A program made the translations under genes and the position numbers. The notes beneath the pieces were generated by a model. That model ran no database searches and was not told the origin of the DNA. It was given only the letters and a program-made list of their open reading frames with translations. This document shows, piece by piece, positions 56,937 to 64,000 of a DNA stretch of 64,000 nucleotides; position 1 is the first letter of the stretch; the number at the start of each line of letters is the position of its first letter. Source of the DNA: Nocardioides luteus (GTDB lineage Bacteria > Actinomycetota > Actinomycetes > Propionibacteriales > Nocardioidaceae); assembly GCF_014648595.1 (NCBI RefSeq), contig NZ_BMRK01000006.1:1-64000 (forward strand), written 5' to 3'.

Positions 56937-58188
56937 GGGCCACCTCCTGGTCCTCCTCGTCGACCGTGGAGAGCGTCGAGAGGATCACCCCGCGCGGCAC
57001 CACCCCGAGCAGCCGGTTGTCGTCGTCGACGACGGTGACGGGCACGACCTGCCGCCCCGCCAGATGCATGAAGTCGCCGACCACGTCGCTCTCCTTGACC
57101 TTGTGGTAGTCGTCGCCGAGCGCCTCCCGGACCGTCTTCGAACGGCGCCGGGTCAGGTCCACCAGACGGTCGTCGGTCACCACGCCCAGCAGCCGGTGGT
57201 CGCCGGTGGTGACGAAGGCCCCGGTGACCTCGTTCTCCCCCAGCCGGCGCAGCGCGTCGCGGGGCGAGATGTCCTCGGGCAGTACGAGGCGGGCCGGCCG
57301 GAGCAGGTCGCCGGCGCTGAGCACGCGCGCCCGGTCGACGTCGGAGACGAACTCGCTGACGTAGTCGTCGGCCGGGTGGGCCACGATCTCGGGCCCGGGG
57401 GCGAGCTGGACGACCCGGCCCTCGCGCATCACCATCACCCGGTCACCGATCCGCATCGCCTCGTTGAGGTCGTGGGTGACGAAGACGGTGGTGCGCTGGT
57501 CCTGGGCCTGGAGGTCGACGAGCAGGTCCTGCATGTCGCGCCGGATCAGCGGGTCGAGCGCCGAGAACGGCTCGTCCATCAGCAGGATCGGCGGGTCCAC
57601 CGCGAGCGCACGGGCCAGGCCGACCCGCTGCCGCATACCGCCGGAGAGCTCGTCCGGGAGCTTGTCGCCACGCCCACCCAGGCCGACCCGCTCGAGGGCG
57701 GTGTCGGCGATCTCGAGGCGCTCGGACTTCGAGACGCCGCGTACCTTCAGGCCGTAGGCGGCGTTCTCCCGCACCGTGCGGTGCGGGAACAACGAGAAGT
57801 GCTGGAAGACCATCCCGATGCTGTTGTTGCGGATCTCGCGCAGCCGCTGGTCGGAGACCTTGGTGATGTCCTCGCCGTCGATCAGCAGCTCGCCGGCGCT
57901 GGGCTCGTTGAGCCGGTTGATCATCCGCAGCACGGTCGACTTGCCGGAGCCGGAGAGGCCCATGACGACGAACATCTCGCCCTTGGCGATCTCGAAGTCG
58001 ATGTCGTGGGCGCCGAGGTAGCCGCCCGCGGCTGCCGCGGCGGTGCGCGGGTCGTCGGCGGCCAGCGCCCGCTGGGCCTGGCGGCGGCTGAGGCCGTAGA
58101 CCTTGCTCAGGCCGCGCCCGACGATCGCGGGCGGGACGGCCTCCCCGGTGTGGTCCTGAGGCTGGTCGGCCGGGTTCGTCTCGCTCAT
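56929..58188 (-). CDS. Glycine betaine/proline-type ABC ATPase with CBS domains
   Basis: 419 residues. A leader with SKVYGLSRRQAQRAL typical of ProV/OpuAA precedes Walker A GLSGSGKST, signature LSGGMRQRVGLARAL and Walker B ILLMDEPFSALDP. Two CBS domains follow at about 300-410 (TGAFVTTGDHRLLGVVTDD; VVPVTVVDDDNRLLGVV), which in OpuA sense ionic strength. ATG 58188 overlaps the binding-protein stop by one base (TGATG). Confidence 0.94.
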   Translation of the reverse strand: MSETNPADQPQDHTGEAVPPAIVGRGLSKVYGLSRRQAQRALAADDPRTAAAAAGGYLGAHDIDFEIAKGEMFVVMGLSGSGKSTVLRMINRLNEPSAGELLIDGEDITKVSDQRLREIRNNSIGMVFQHFSLFPHRTVRENAAYGLKVRGVSKSERLEIADTALERVGLGGRGDKLPDELSGGMRQRVGLARALAVDPPILLMDEPFSALDPLIRRDMQDLLVDLQAQDQRTTVFVTHDLNEAMRIGDRVMVMREGRVVQLAPGPEIVAHPADDYVSEFVSDVDRARVLSAGDLLRPARLVLPEDISPRDALRRLGENEVTGAFVTTGDHRLLGVVTDDRLVDLTRRRSKTVREALGDDYHKVKESDVVGDFMHLAGRQVVPVTVVDDDNRLLGVVPRGVILSTLSTVDEEDQEVAHA

Positions 58189-59144
58189 CAGATCTCCGCC
58201 TTCTCGCCGTCGGCGTCCTCGACCCCGTCGAGGAACTCCGCGACCTTGTCGGGGTTGTCGTCGATCCACTTCTCGGCGATGTCGGCGAGCTCCTTCCCGT
58301 CCTTGTCGTGGTCGTAGTAGAACTGCCCGGCCTCGTCGGTGGTGAACCGCAGGTTGGCCAGGAACGCGGCGATCTGCGGGTTGTCGTCCTCGTAGCCCTT
58401 GCGGGTGACGGTGCGGATCTCACCGGCTCCGCCCCAGACCTTGTCGGGGTCGTCGAGGAAGACCGCGTCGAACTGCACCGTCATCCAGTGCGGGCTCCAG
58501 CCGAGGAAGACGATCGGCTGCCCGGCCTTCTGCGACTTCTCGACCTGGGCGAGCATCGCGGGGGTGCCGCTGGCGACGAGCTTCCAGTCGCCCAGCCCGT
58601 ACGCGTCCTCGTCGATCGCCTTCTGGATCGTCTCGTTGCCCGGGGAACCGGCCTCGATGCCGTAGATCTTCCGCCCGAACTTGGCGGCGTTGGCGTCCAG
58701 GTCGGCGAGCGACTCGATGCCGAGCTTCTCGGCGACGTCGCCGGGGACCGCCGGGGCGTACTCGGTGCCCTTCACGATCGTGGAGAGCACCTCGATCTCG
58801 CCCTCGTCGATCGGGTCGCCGAAGCTGGGCTCCTGCGAGGGCCACCAGTTGCCGAGGTAGGCGTCGATCTGGCCCGAGGAGACGGCGGTGGCGGCGTTCT
58901 CGACGGAGAGGTTCTTCTTGATGCTCGCGTCGTAGCCGAGCTCGCGGAGGATCTGCACGGCGATCTCGTTCTCGACCTGCAGGTCGACCCACGGCTGCTC
59001 GGCGAGGACCACCGAGTTCTCGGCTCCTCCGGAGTCGCTCTGGGCGAAACCGTCACGTTCGCTCGCGGTCGTGCAGGCCGTCAGCGAGGCCGCGGCGGCC
59101 GCGACAGCCAGTGCGGCCGCAGCGAGACGTCGGGGGCGGCGCAT
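58188..59144 (-). CDS. Glycine betaine/choline-type substrate-binding lipoprotein
   Basis: 318 residues. A lipoprotein signal (RRPRRLAAAALAVAAAAASL then lipobox TAC) anchors a ProX/OpuAC domain. EQPWVDLQVENEIAVQIL, AYLGNWWPSQEP and LGWSPHWMTVQFD carry the tryptophans that box quaternary ammonium ligands. ATG 59144 has GGAG upstream; ATG 59159 and 59168 are alternatives. First gene of the operon, behind a palindrome at 59171-59190. Confidence 0.9.
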   Translation of the reverse strand: MRRPRRLAAAALAVAAAAASLTACTTASERDGFAQSDSGGAENSVVLAEQPWVDLQVENEIAVQILRELGYDASIKKNLSVENAATAVSSGQIDAYLGNWWPSQEPSFGDPIDEGEIEVLSTIVKGTEYAPAVPGDVAEKLGIESLADLDANAAKFGRKIYGIEAGSPGNETIQKAIDEDAYGLGDWKLVASGTPAMLAQVEKSQKAGQPIVFLGWSPHWMTVQFDAVFLDDPDKVWGGAGEIRTVTRKGYEDDNPQIAAFLANLRFTTDEAGQFYYDHDKDGKELADIAEKWIDDNPDKVAEFLDGVEDADGEKAEI

Positions 59145-59170
59145 AAGTGCTCCATCCATTCGGTTCATAT

Positions 59171-59190
59171 ATGTCTAACACACTAGACAT
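59171..59190. promoter_or_regulatory. ATGTCTA-N6-TAGACAT palindrome upstream of the importer
   Basis: A 20-bp inverted repeat with perfect 7-base arms, 26 bases upstream of ATG 59144, flanked by possible -35 (CTGACC) and -10 elements. The LysR gene immediately upstream is the obvious candidate binder. ATGTCTA recurs near 59259 inside the LysR gene's end. Confidence 0.55.
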
Positions 59191-59262
59191 TCCGGTCAGC
59201 GCGGTTCCAGCCGGGCGGATGGTGAAGCAAGACAAGGATCGAGATGCAGCGATAGAGAATGT

Positions 59263-60147
59263 CTATCTCTCGACCAGTTCGGGAAGCTCTTGAGCCAGCG
59301 CGACGAACTGCTCCACCAGCGTGTCACCACGTCCTTCCAACCATACGAGGGACACGCTGACCCGGCTCGTCGGCACCAGCGGCACGATCTGTGCCCCGGC
59401 CCGCGCCGCCGTGCTCGCCATCCCCTCAGTCAGCACCGCGACGCCCGCACGGGCCAGCACCAGCGGCGTGATCGAGGCGACGTGGGCGGTCTCGATGGCC
59501 ACCTCGGTCGGCAGGCCGGCCGCCTCGAGCCGCGCGTCCAGGAACGTACGCAGCGCGGTTCCCGCCGGGGTCGCGATCAGACCGAGGTCGGCGAGCTCCT
59601 CGATGCCGATCTCGTCGGGCGTCTCGCCGGAGGGCGGGACGAGCGCGACCAGCTCGTGCTCGGCGAGCCGGTGCGACCCGAACGGCCCGCTCGGTGGCGA
59701 CCCGTCGATCAGGCCGACGTCGACCTCACCCTTGCGCACCTGGTCGAGCACGTCGGAGCGGTGCCGCGGGTCGTTGACCACGACCTGCGCGGCCGGCTGG
59801 GTGCGCCGGAACTCGGCGAGCACCGGCACCAGCGGCTCGACGGCCCAGACCGTGCTGGAGGTGATCCGCAGCCGGCCGAACCCGTGGTCGGACACGGAGC
59901 GGACCGCTCCGGCGGCGAGCTCGAAGCCGCGTACGACCCGGCGGGCGGGGCCGAGCAGCGCCGAGCCGGCCTGGGTCAACCGCACTCCCCTGCCGTGACG
60001 TTCGAAGAGGGCACCGCCGAGCTCGCGCTCGAGCCCTCGCACCGCGTACGACAGCGACGGCTGGGCCACGTGGAGCCGGGCGGCAGCGCTGGTGAAGCTG
60101 CCGGCCTCGGCGATCGCGAGGAAGAACTCCAGCTGTCGTCTCTCCAT
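59263..60147 (-). CDS. LysR-family transcriptional regulator
   Basis: 294 residues. The N-terminal winged helix is RQLEFFLAIAEAGSFTSAAARLHVAQPSLS, and the rest is a periplasmic-binding-like effector domain. It lies directly upstream of the importer operon in the same direction and probably controls it. ATG 60147 lies six bases after TAGCCT (60159-60154 on the minus strand), probably leaderless. The inducer is unknown. Confidence 0.92.
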   Translation of the reverse strand: MERRQLEFFLAIAEAGSFTSAAARLHVAQPSLSYAVRGLERELGGALFERHGRGVRLTQAGSALLGPARRVVRGFELAAGAVRSVSDHGFGRLRITSSTVWAVEPLVPVLAEFRRTQPAAQVVVNDPRHRSDVLDQVRKGEVDVGLIDGSPPSGPFGSHRLAEHELVALVPPSGETPDEIGIEELADLGLIATPAGTALRTFLDARLEAAGLPTEVAIETAHVASITPLVLARAGVAVLTEGMASTAARAGAQIVPLVPTSRVSVSLVWLEGRGDTLVEQFVALAQELPELVER

Positions 60148-60153
60148 TCTTCG

Positions 60154-60201
60154 AGGCTAGCGCCACCGGTCGTCGCCGTGTCGTGGCCGCCTGGATAGCC
60201 T
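60154..60201. promoter_or_regulatory. Divergent leaderless promoters, LysR / aldose epimerase
   Basis: TAGCCT lies on the minus strand at 60159-60154, six bases before the LysR ATG, and TAGCCT on the plus strand at 60196-60201, six bases before the epimerase GTG. The same hexamer and spacing occur on both sides of the 60-base gap. Confidence 0.5.
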
Positions 60202-60207
60202 GGGCTC

Positions 60208-61113
60208 GTGCTGAGACCGAGTGGAGAGCAGTTCACGATCGACGGCGCGGGCTACACCGCGACCGTGACGGAGAGCGGTGGCGCCCTGCGCCTGCTCTCC
60301 TACGAGGGCCGCGACCTGGTTGCCGGGTTCGGTGACCAGGAGACATCCAGCGGCGGCAAGGGCCAACTGCTGGCGCCGTGGCCCAACCGGGTCCGCGACG
60401 GCCGCTACGAGTTCGGCGGGCAGACCCACCAGCTGGGGATCACCGAGGTCTCCCGCAACAACGCCTCCCACGGCCTGGTGCGGTGGGCGCAGTGGCTGCC
60501 GATCGAGGAGGCCAAGAGCTCGATCACGCTCGCGACCCGGCTGATGGCGCAGGGCGGCTACCCGTGGACCCTCGACCTCGAGGTGACCTACGCGATCGGG
60601 CCGGACGGGCTCACCGTGACCCAGGCGGCGACCAACCATGCCGACTCCCCCGCTCCCTACGCCGTGGGCGCCCACCCCTACCTCACCGCCGGCGCCGGCC
60701 CGGTCGACGGCTGGACGCTCACCCTTCCAGCACGTACGCGGCTGCTCTCCGACTCCGAGCGCAAGCTGCCCACGACCAGCGAGGCGACCGCGGGGACCGC
60801 CTACGACTTCACCTCGGCGAAGCCGGTCGGCGACGTGGTCCTCGACCACGCCTTCACCGACCTGGAGCGCGGCGAGGACGGCCGGGCGACGGTCACGATC
60901 CAGGGCCCCGACGGCGGCGTCGCGCTCTGGGTCGATGAGCGCCACCCGTGGCTGATGGTCTACAGCGCCGACGACCGCACGCCTGCGCGTGGCAGCCTCG
61001 CCGTCGAGCCGATGACCGCTCCGCCGGACGCGTTCAACTCCGGCACCGACCTGGTCTCGCTCGCACCCGACGAGCGTTATGAGGTCACCTGGGGCATCAC
61101 CGCGCTGCCATGA
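60208..61113 (+). CDS. Aldose 1-epimerase
   Basis: 301 residues, galactose-mutarotase fold. It has LLAPWPNRVRDGRYEFGG, HGLVRWAQW, PYAVGAHPYL with the catalytic histidine, and a late glutamate in SLAVEPMT. It interconverts anomers of glucose or galactose. GTG 60208, probably leaderless. Its end is 10 bases before the ABC ATPase gene, so the three plus-strand genes may be one unit. Confidence 0.9.
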   Translation: MLRPSGEQFTIDGAGYTATVTESGGALRLLSYEGRDLVAGFGDQETSSGGKGQLLAPWPNRVRDGRYEFGGQTHQLGITEVSRNNASHGLVRWAQWLPIEEAKSSITLATRLMAQGGYPWTLDLEVTYAIGPDGLTVTQAATNHADSPAPYAVGAHPYLTAGAGPVDGWTLTLPARTRLLSDSERKLPTTSEATAGTAYDFTSAKPVGDVVLDHAFTDLERGEDGRATVTIQGPDGGVALWVDERHPWLMVYSADDRTPARGSLAVEPMTAPPDAFNSGTDLVSLAPDERYEVTWGITALP

Positions 61114-61123
61114 GCCTGCTGCC

Positions 61124-61759
61124 ATGACGCTGCTGACCGTCTCGGGACTCAGCAGGAGCTACGGCGACCACGCCGTCCTCACCGGGCTCGACCTCAGCCT
61201 CGAGGCGGGTCGGGCGGTCGCTCTGACCGGCACCAACGGGTCGGGGAAGTCGACGCTGCTGCGCTGCGTGGCCGGCGCCGAGGAGCCGACGGCGGGCGAG
61301 GTGCTGCTCGACGGCCGGCCCTACGACGAGCGCTCGGCGGCGATGCGCCGCGACGTCGCCGCGCTCCTCGACGACCTGGACCTCTTCCCCGATCTGGCCG
61401 TCATCGAGCACCTGGACCTGGTCGCCCACGCCCACCGCGCCGAGGACCCCGAGGCCACCGTCGACGGCGTGCTCGAGGAGGTCGGTCTCGTCGACCAGGC
61501 CGACCAGCTGCCCGGCTCGCTCTCCTCGGGTCAGCGTCAGCGGCTCGCACTCGCGCTGCTGCTGGTGCGGCCGCGCCGGCTGCTGCTCCTCGACGAGCCC
61601 GAGCAGCGCCTCGACACCGAGGGCGCTCGCTGGCTCGCCGACCTGCTCCTGCGGGAGAAGGAGGCCGGGGTCGGCATCCTCTTCGCCAGCCACCACCCGG
61701 CTCTCGTCGAGGCGGTGGCCGACGACGTGATCCGCCTGGGCTCCTCCCCCGACGCATGA
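61124..61759 (+). CDS. ABC transporter ATP-binding protein
   Basis: 211 residues. Walker A GTNGSGKST, signature LSSGQRQRLALAL, Walker B RLLLLDEPEQRLD and H-loop ASHH are in order. A short ATPase of the ABC-2 exporter type. ATG 61124; an out-of-frame ATG at 61110 reads only five codons and could allow re-initiation after the epimerase stop. It overlaps the permease-like gene by ATGA. Confidence 0.9.
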   Translation: MTLLTVSGLSRSYGDHAVLTGLDLSLEAGRAVALTGTNGSGKSTLLRCVAGAEEPTAGEVLLDGRPYDERSAAMRRDVAALLDDLDLFPDLAVIEHLDLVAHAHRAEDPEATVDGVLEEVGLVDQADQLPGSLSSGQRQRLALALLLVRPRRLLLLDEPEQRLDTEGARWLADLLLREKEAGVGILFASHHPALVEAVADDVIRLGSSPDA

Positions 61760-63210
61760 GTGCCGGGACGCCGGCGCCCACGCCGGGTGAGCTCCGCGGA
61801 CTGATCCGCGGTTGGCGGCGTGGCCACGTCACCACGCCCTGGGGCGAGCTGCTCTACCAGGCCTACGTCGCCCTTCTGACCGTGCTCATCTACGGCTCGG
61901 GGCTGGTCACCGCGGTCATCAACGCAGGTCAGGCGGTCGAGGGGTGCGCGACCGTCACGTGCTCCGGCACCCGCGCCGCCGGCCCGGTCCTGCTCGTGCT
62001 CGTGTGGCTCGCGCTGGGCGCCGCGGTGCTCCGCCTCCTGGGTCCCCTCATGGTCTCCCCCGCGGCCTCGGCGCTGGTGCTCTCCACCCCGGTGGACCGC
62101 GGCCGCTGGCTGGGCCGCCAGTACGTCACCGCCTCGGCTCTCTCAGCCTTCGCCGCCGCCGTCCTGGCCCTTCTCGCTGCGGTGACCGCGGGCTGGCCGC
62201 TGCTCACCGGCACCGCGCTGGCGCTCGCCGCGGCGCTGCTGGCACCGGTGACGTACGCAGCCGGGTCCATCGCCCAGGCACGACCACGCTCGGTGTGGCG
62301 GGCCGTGGCGCCGGCGGCCGCGCTCCTCGCCCTCGCCGCCGTGGGTGCCGTGGCCGCCGGCGTCACCGCGGACATGGCCCCGCCCGAGGACGCCTGGTGG
62401 TGGCTGGTGCCCGCCGCGCTCGCCCCGGCGGCCGCCGGCTCCGTGGTGCTCGCGCGCAGACGTCTCGGCGAGCTGCGCCGGCGCGACCTGACCCGTGGCC
62501 ACGGACTGGCCAACGGTCTCTCCGGCGCGCTGGCCGGGATGGACACCGCCCTCGCCTACGACGTGGTGCTCCAGCACACCAGCGCTCGCCGGGCACTCGT
62601 CCGGGCGCGCCGACTGCGCGGCCCGCGCGGTCCGCTGGCCCTGGTCACCGCCGACCTCGTCCGGCTGCGGCGGGCGCCGGTGCGCGTCCTGGCGCCGGCG
62701 GCGACGGTGGTGCCTGCGTACGCCCTGGCGGAGGCGGGCGCGGGGGCGCTGACCGTGCCGGCGATGGTGGTGCTGGGCTTCTGGGCGGCGATCCCGCTCG
62801 GCGCCGGGGTGCGGGTGCTGTCGCGCTCAAGCAGCCTCGCCCGGCTGCTGGGCGCCTCCTCGTGGCAGTTGCGCCTGGGTGCGCTGGTGGTGCCGGCCGT
62901 GGTGCTGGTCGCCTTCGGCCTGGGCTGTCTGTGGGCGCTGCCGCACCCGCTGCTCGCCCCGGCGGTCGGGCTCGGTGCGCTGGCCGCGCTCACCCGGTGG
63001 CTGGTGGCGTCACCGCCCGACTACGCCTCGGCGATGATCTCGACCCCGATGGGCGCGGCGCCGGTCTCGCTGTTCGGCAACGCGGTACGCGGCTTCGACA
63101 TCGCCGGGCTGGTGAGCATCCCGGCGCTGTTCGCCCCCGACGCGGTCGGCGCCTCGATCTCGATGGCGGTCTCGGCGATCACGCTCGGGGTGCTCGTCGC
63201 TCGGCGCTGA
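61756..63210 (+). CDS. ABC exporter membrane protein (DUF6297-like)
   Basis: 484 residues with about ten to twelve alanine/leucine-rich membrane segments; the TPVDRGRWLGRQYV and AVRGFDIAGLVS segments are soluble loops. It has no ATPase motif and overlaps the ATPase gene by four bases, so it should be the permease of that exporter. I do not recognise the substrate or a named family beyond a resemblance to actinobacterial DUF6297 proteins. ATG 61756. Confidence 0.8.
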   Translation: MSAGTPAPTPGELRGLIRGWRRGHVTTPWGELLYQAYVALLTVLIYGSGLVTAVINAGQAVEGCATVTCSGTRAAGPVLLVLVWLALGAAVLRLLGPLMVSPAASALVLSTPVDRGRWLGRQYVTASALSAFAAAVLALLAAVTAGWPLLTGTALALAAALLAPVTYAAGSIAQARPRSVWRAVAPAAALLALAAVGAVAAGVTADMAPPEDAWWWLVPAALAPAAAGSVVLARRRLGELRRRDLTRGHGLANGLSGALAGMDTALAYDVVLQHTSARRALVRARRLRGPRGPLALVTADLVRLRRAPVRVLAPAATVVPAYALAEAGAGALTVPAMVVLGFWAAIPLGAGVRVLSRSSSLARLLGASSWQLRLGALVVPAVVLVAFGLGCLWALPHPLLAPAVGLGALAALTRWLVASPPDYASAMISTPMGAAPVSLFGNAVRGFDIAGLVSIPALFAPDAVGASISMAVSAITLGVLVARR

Positions 63211-63216
63211 GCCGGG

Positions 63217-64000
63217 TCAGCGGTCGCAGCCCAGCAGGCCCAGGTCGAACGCCTCGGCCATCGCTGCATAGCCGGCGTCGCCCGGGTGGAGATGGTCCCC
63301 CGAGTCGTACGCGGGCAGGAACCGCGTCGGCCGGGCGGGGTCGCGGGTGGCGGCGTCGAAGTCGACGACGCCGTCGAACTCTCCGGAGGTGCGGAACCAC
63401 TCGTTGACCGCGGCCCGCACCTGCTCGCGCTCGGGGCTGTAGCGGCTACCGCCCTCGTACGGCGTCAGGGTCGCGCCGACGATGCAGACGTCCTCGGCGT
63501 GCGCCTGTGCGATCAGGTCGCGGTAGGCCACGATCAGGTCGCTCGCCTCGTCGGCGTGGTCCCAGCGGATGTCGTTGATCCCGGCCAGCAGCACCACCGT
63601 GGAGACGCCCGGCTGGTCGAGGACGTCGCGTCGGAAGCGATCCAGTCCGCGCTGGCCGCCGGAGCTGTCGGCGAGCACGCGGTTGGCCGAGATGCCTTCG
63701 TTCATCACCGCGTAGCGCCCGGCGAAGCGGCTGGACGCGACCCTGTCGGCCAGCGCGTCCGGCCAGCGCCGGTTCGCGCCGACTGTCGAGCCGTTGCCGT
63801 CGGTGATCGAGTCCCCGAAGAGCACCGCGGTCTTGACCCGCCTGGGTTTCTCGACCACCACGCTCTCGACCCAGTACCAGCTGGAGATCTGCGTCGTGAA
63901 GGCCGCGCCGGACTCGTCGGCGGCCACGTCAGTGCCGGGCGTGCCGGAGAGGTAGGAGGTCTGCATCGCGAGGTTGTGCCCGGTGATCGCCCCGCTCTCG
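63217..64000 (-). CDS. SGNH/GDSL hydrolase, 5' end beyond the window
   Basis: The C-terminal 261 residues are visible; the frame is open to the window edge, so the true start lies outside. GDSITDG carries the nucleophile serine, NEGISANR the block II glycine, LAGINDI the block III asparagine, and DHLHPGDAGY the D..H pair. The N-terminal part (HNLAMQTSYLSG) belongs to the lectin-like fold of secreted Streptomyces-type GDSL esterases. The substrate is probably an ester or carbohydrate. ATG 63966 is internal, not the start. Confidence 0.87.
   Translation of the reverse strand, partial: ESGAITGHNLAMQTSYLSGTPGTDVAADESGAAFTTQISSWYWVESVVVEKPRRVKTAVLFGDSITDGNGSTVGANRRWPDALADRVASSRFAGRYAVMNEGISANRVLADSSGGQRGLDRFRRDVLDQPGVSTVVLLAGINDIRWDHADEASDLIVAYRDLIAQAHAEDVCIVGATLTPYEGGSRYSPEREQVRAAVNEWFRTSGEFDGVVDFDAATRDPARPTRFLPAYDSGDHLHPGDAGYAAMAEAFDLGLLGCDR

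Overview
The window is a high-GC actinobacterial chromosome segment, most like Nocardioides or another member of the Nocardioidaceae. That placement is inferred from gene order, codon bias, many GTG starts and ATGA/GTGA gene overlaps; no marker gene was compared. There is no prophage, insertion sequence, CRISPR array, tRNA or rRNA gene. About 58 protein genes are supported, almost all in housekeeping or ordinary accessory families.

Layout. 1-524 is a repeat-rich intergenic stretch. 525-4227 (minus) is a chromosome-segregation and rRNA-modification cluster: a ParA-like ATPase, a small ribbon-helix-helix-like protein, scpA, scpB and rluB. 4487-9418 (minus) holds a 48-residue basic protein, a Ski2-like helicase, xerD and ald. 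At 9561-13183 a Nudix hydrolase and a pepN-type aminopeptidase diverge from one symmetric promoter, followed by an SRPBCC protein. 13280-22092 (minus) is the conserved actinobacterial block pyrG, a SteA-SteB fusion, recN, nadK, tlyA, a PADQ-repeat protein and a HAD phosphatase. 22157-24721 has a DUF1015 protein, an SSB-like protein, a decayed MarR fragment and a 3-methyladenine glycosylase. 24721-32277 (minus) is the arginine operon argC-B-D-F-R-G-H, which lacks argJ. 32406-38706 holds a mycothiol-type DinB protein, a LOG protein, a DrrAB-type exporter and a 1002-residue AfsR/LAL-type regulator. 38906-42220 has a threonine aldolase and an OafA-type acyltransferase. 42303-53951 (minus) holds pheT, pheS, an orphan sensor kinase, a latex-clearing-type oxygenase, an MFS exporter with an unusual MerR/sliding-clamp fusion regulator, an rRNA methyltransferase, rplT, rpmI, infC (ATC start and leader attenuator) and an SseB-like protein. 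54001-55042 has two small plus-strand genes. 55065-60147 (minus) is a quaternary-amine ABC importer operon with an alkylsulfatase-type dioxygenase and a LysR regulator. 60208-64000 has an aldose epimerase, a two-gene ABC exporter and a GDSL esterase cut by the window end.

How the genes work together. Long minus-strand runs are translationally coupled operons (scpAB-rluB; tlyA-nadK-recN; argBDFRGH; the importer). Several single genes appear to use leaderless transcripts, with a -10 hexamer 6-7 bases before the start codon.

Most notable: (1) a MerR activator whose C-terminal two thirds resembles domains 2 and 3 of the DNA polymerase III sliding clamp; (2) a 176-bp array of 21-bp units arranged as a giant inverted repeat, ending inside a coding sequence; (3) a one-chain SteA-SteB protein; (4) a 69-bp near-perfect palindrome between divergent genes; (5) an importer/sulfatase operon that would suit choline-O-sulfate; (6) an arginine operon without argJ, with an E. 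coli-type ArgG and an ArgF altered at substrate motifs; (7) the infC leader attenuator.
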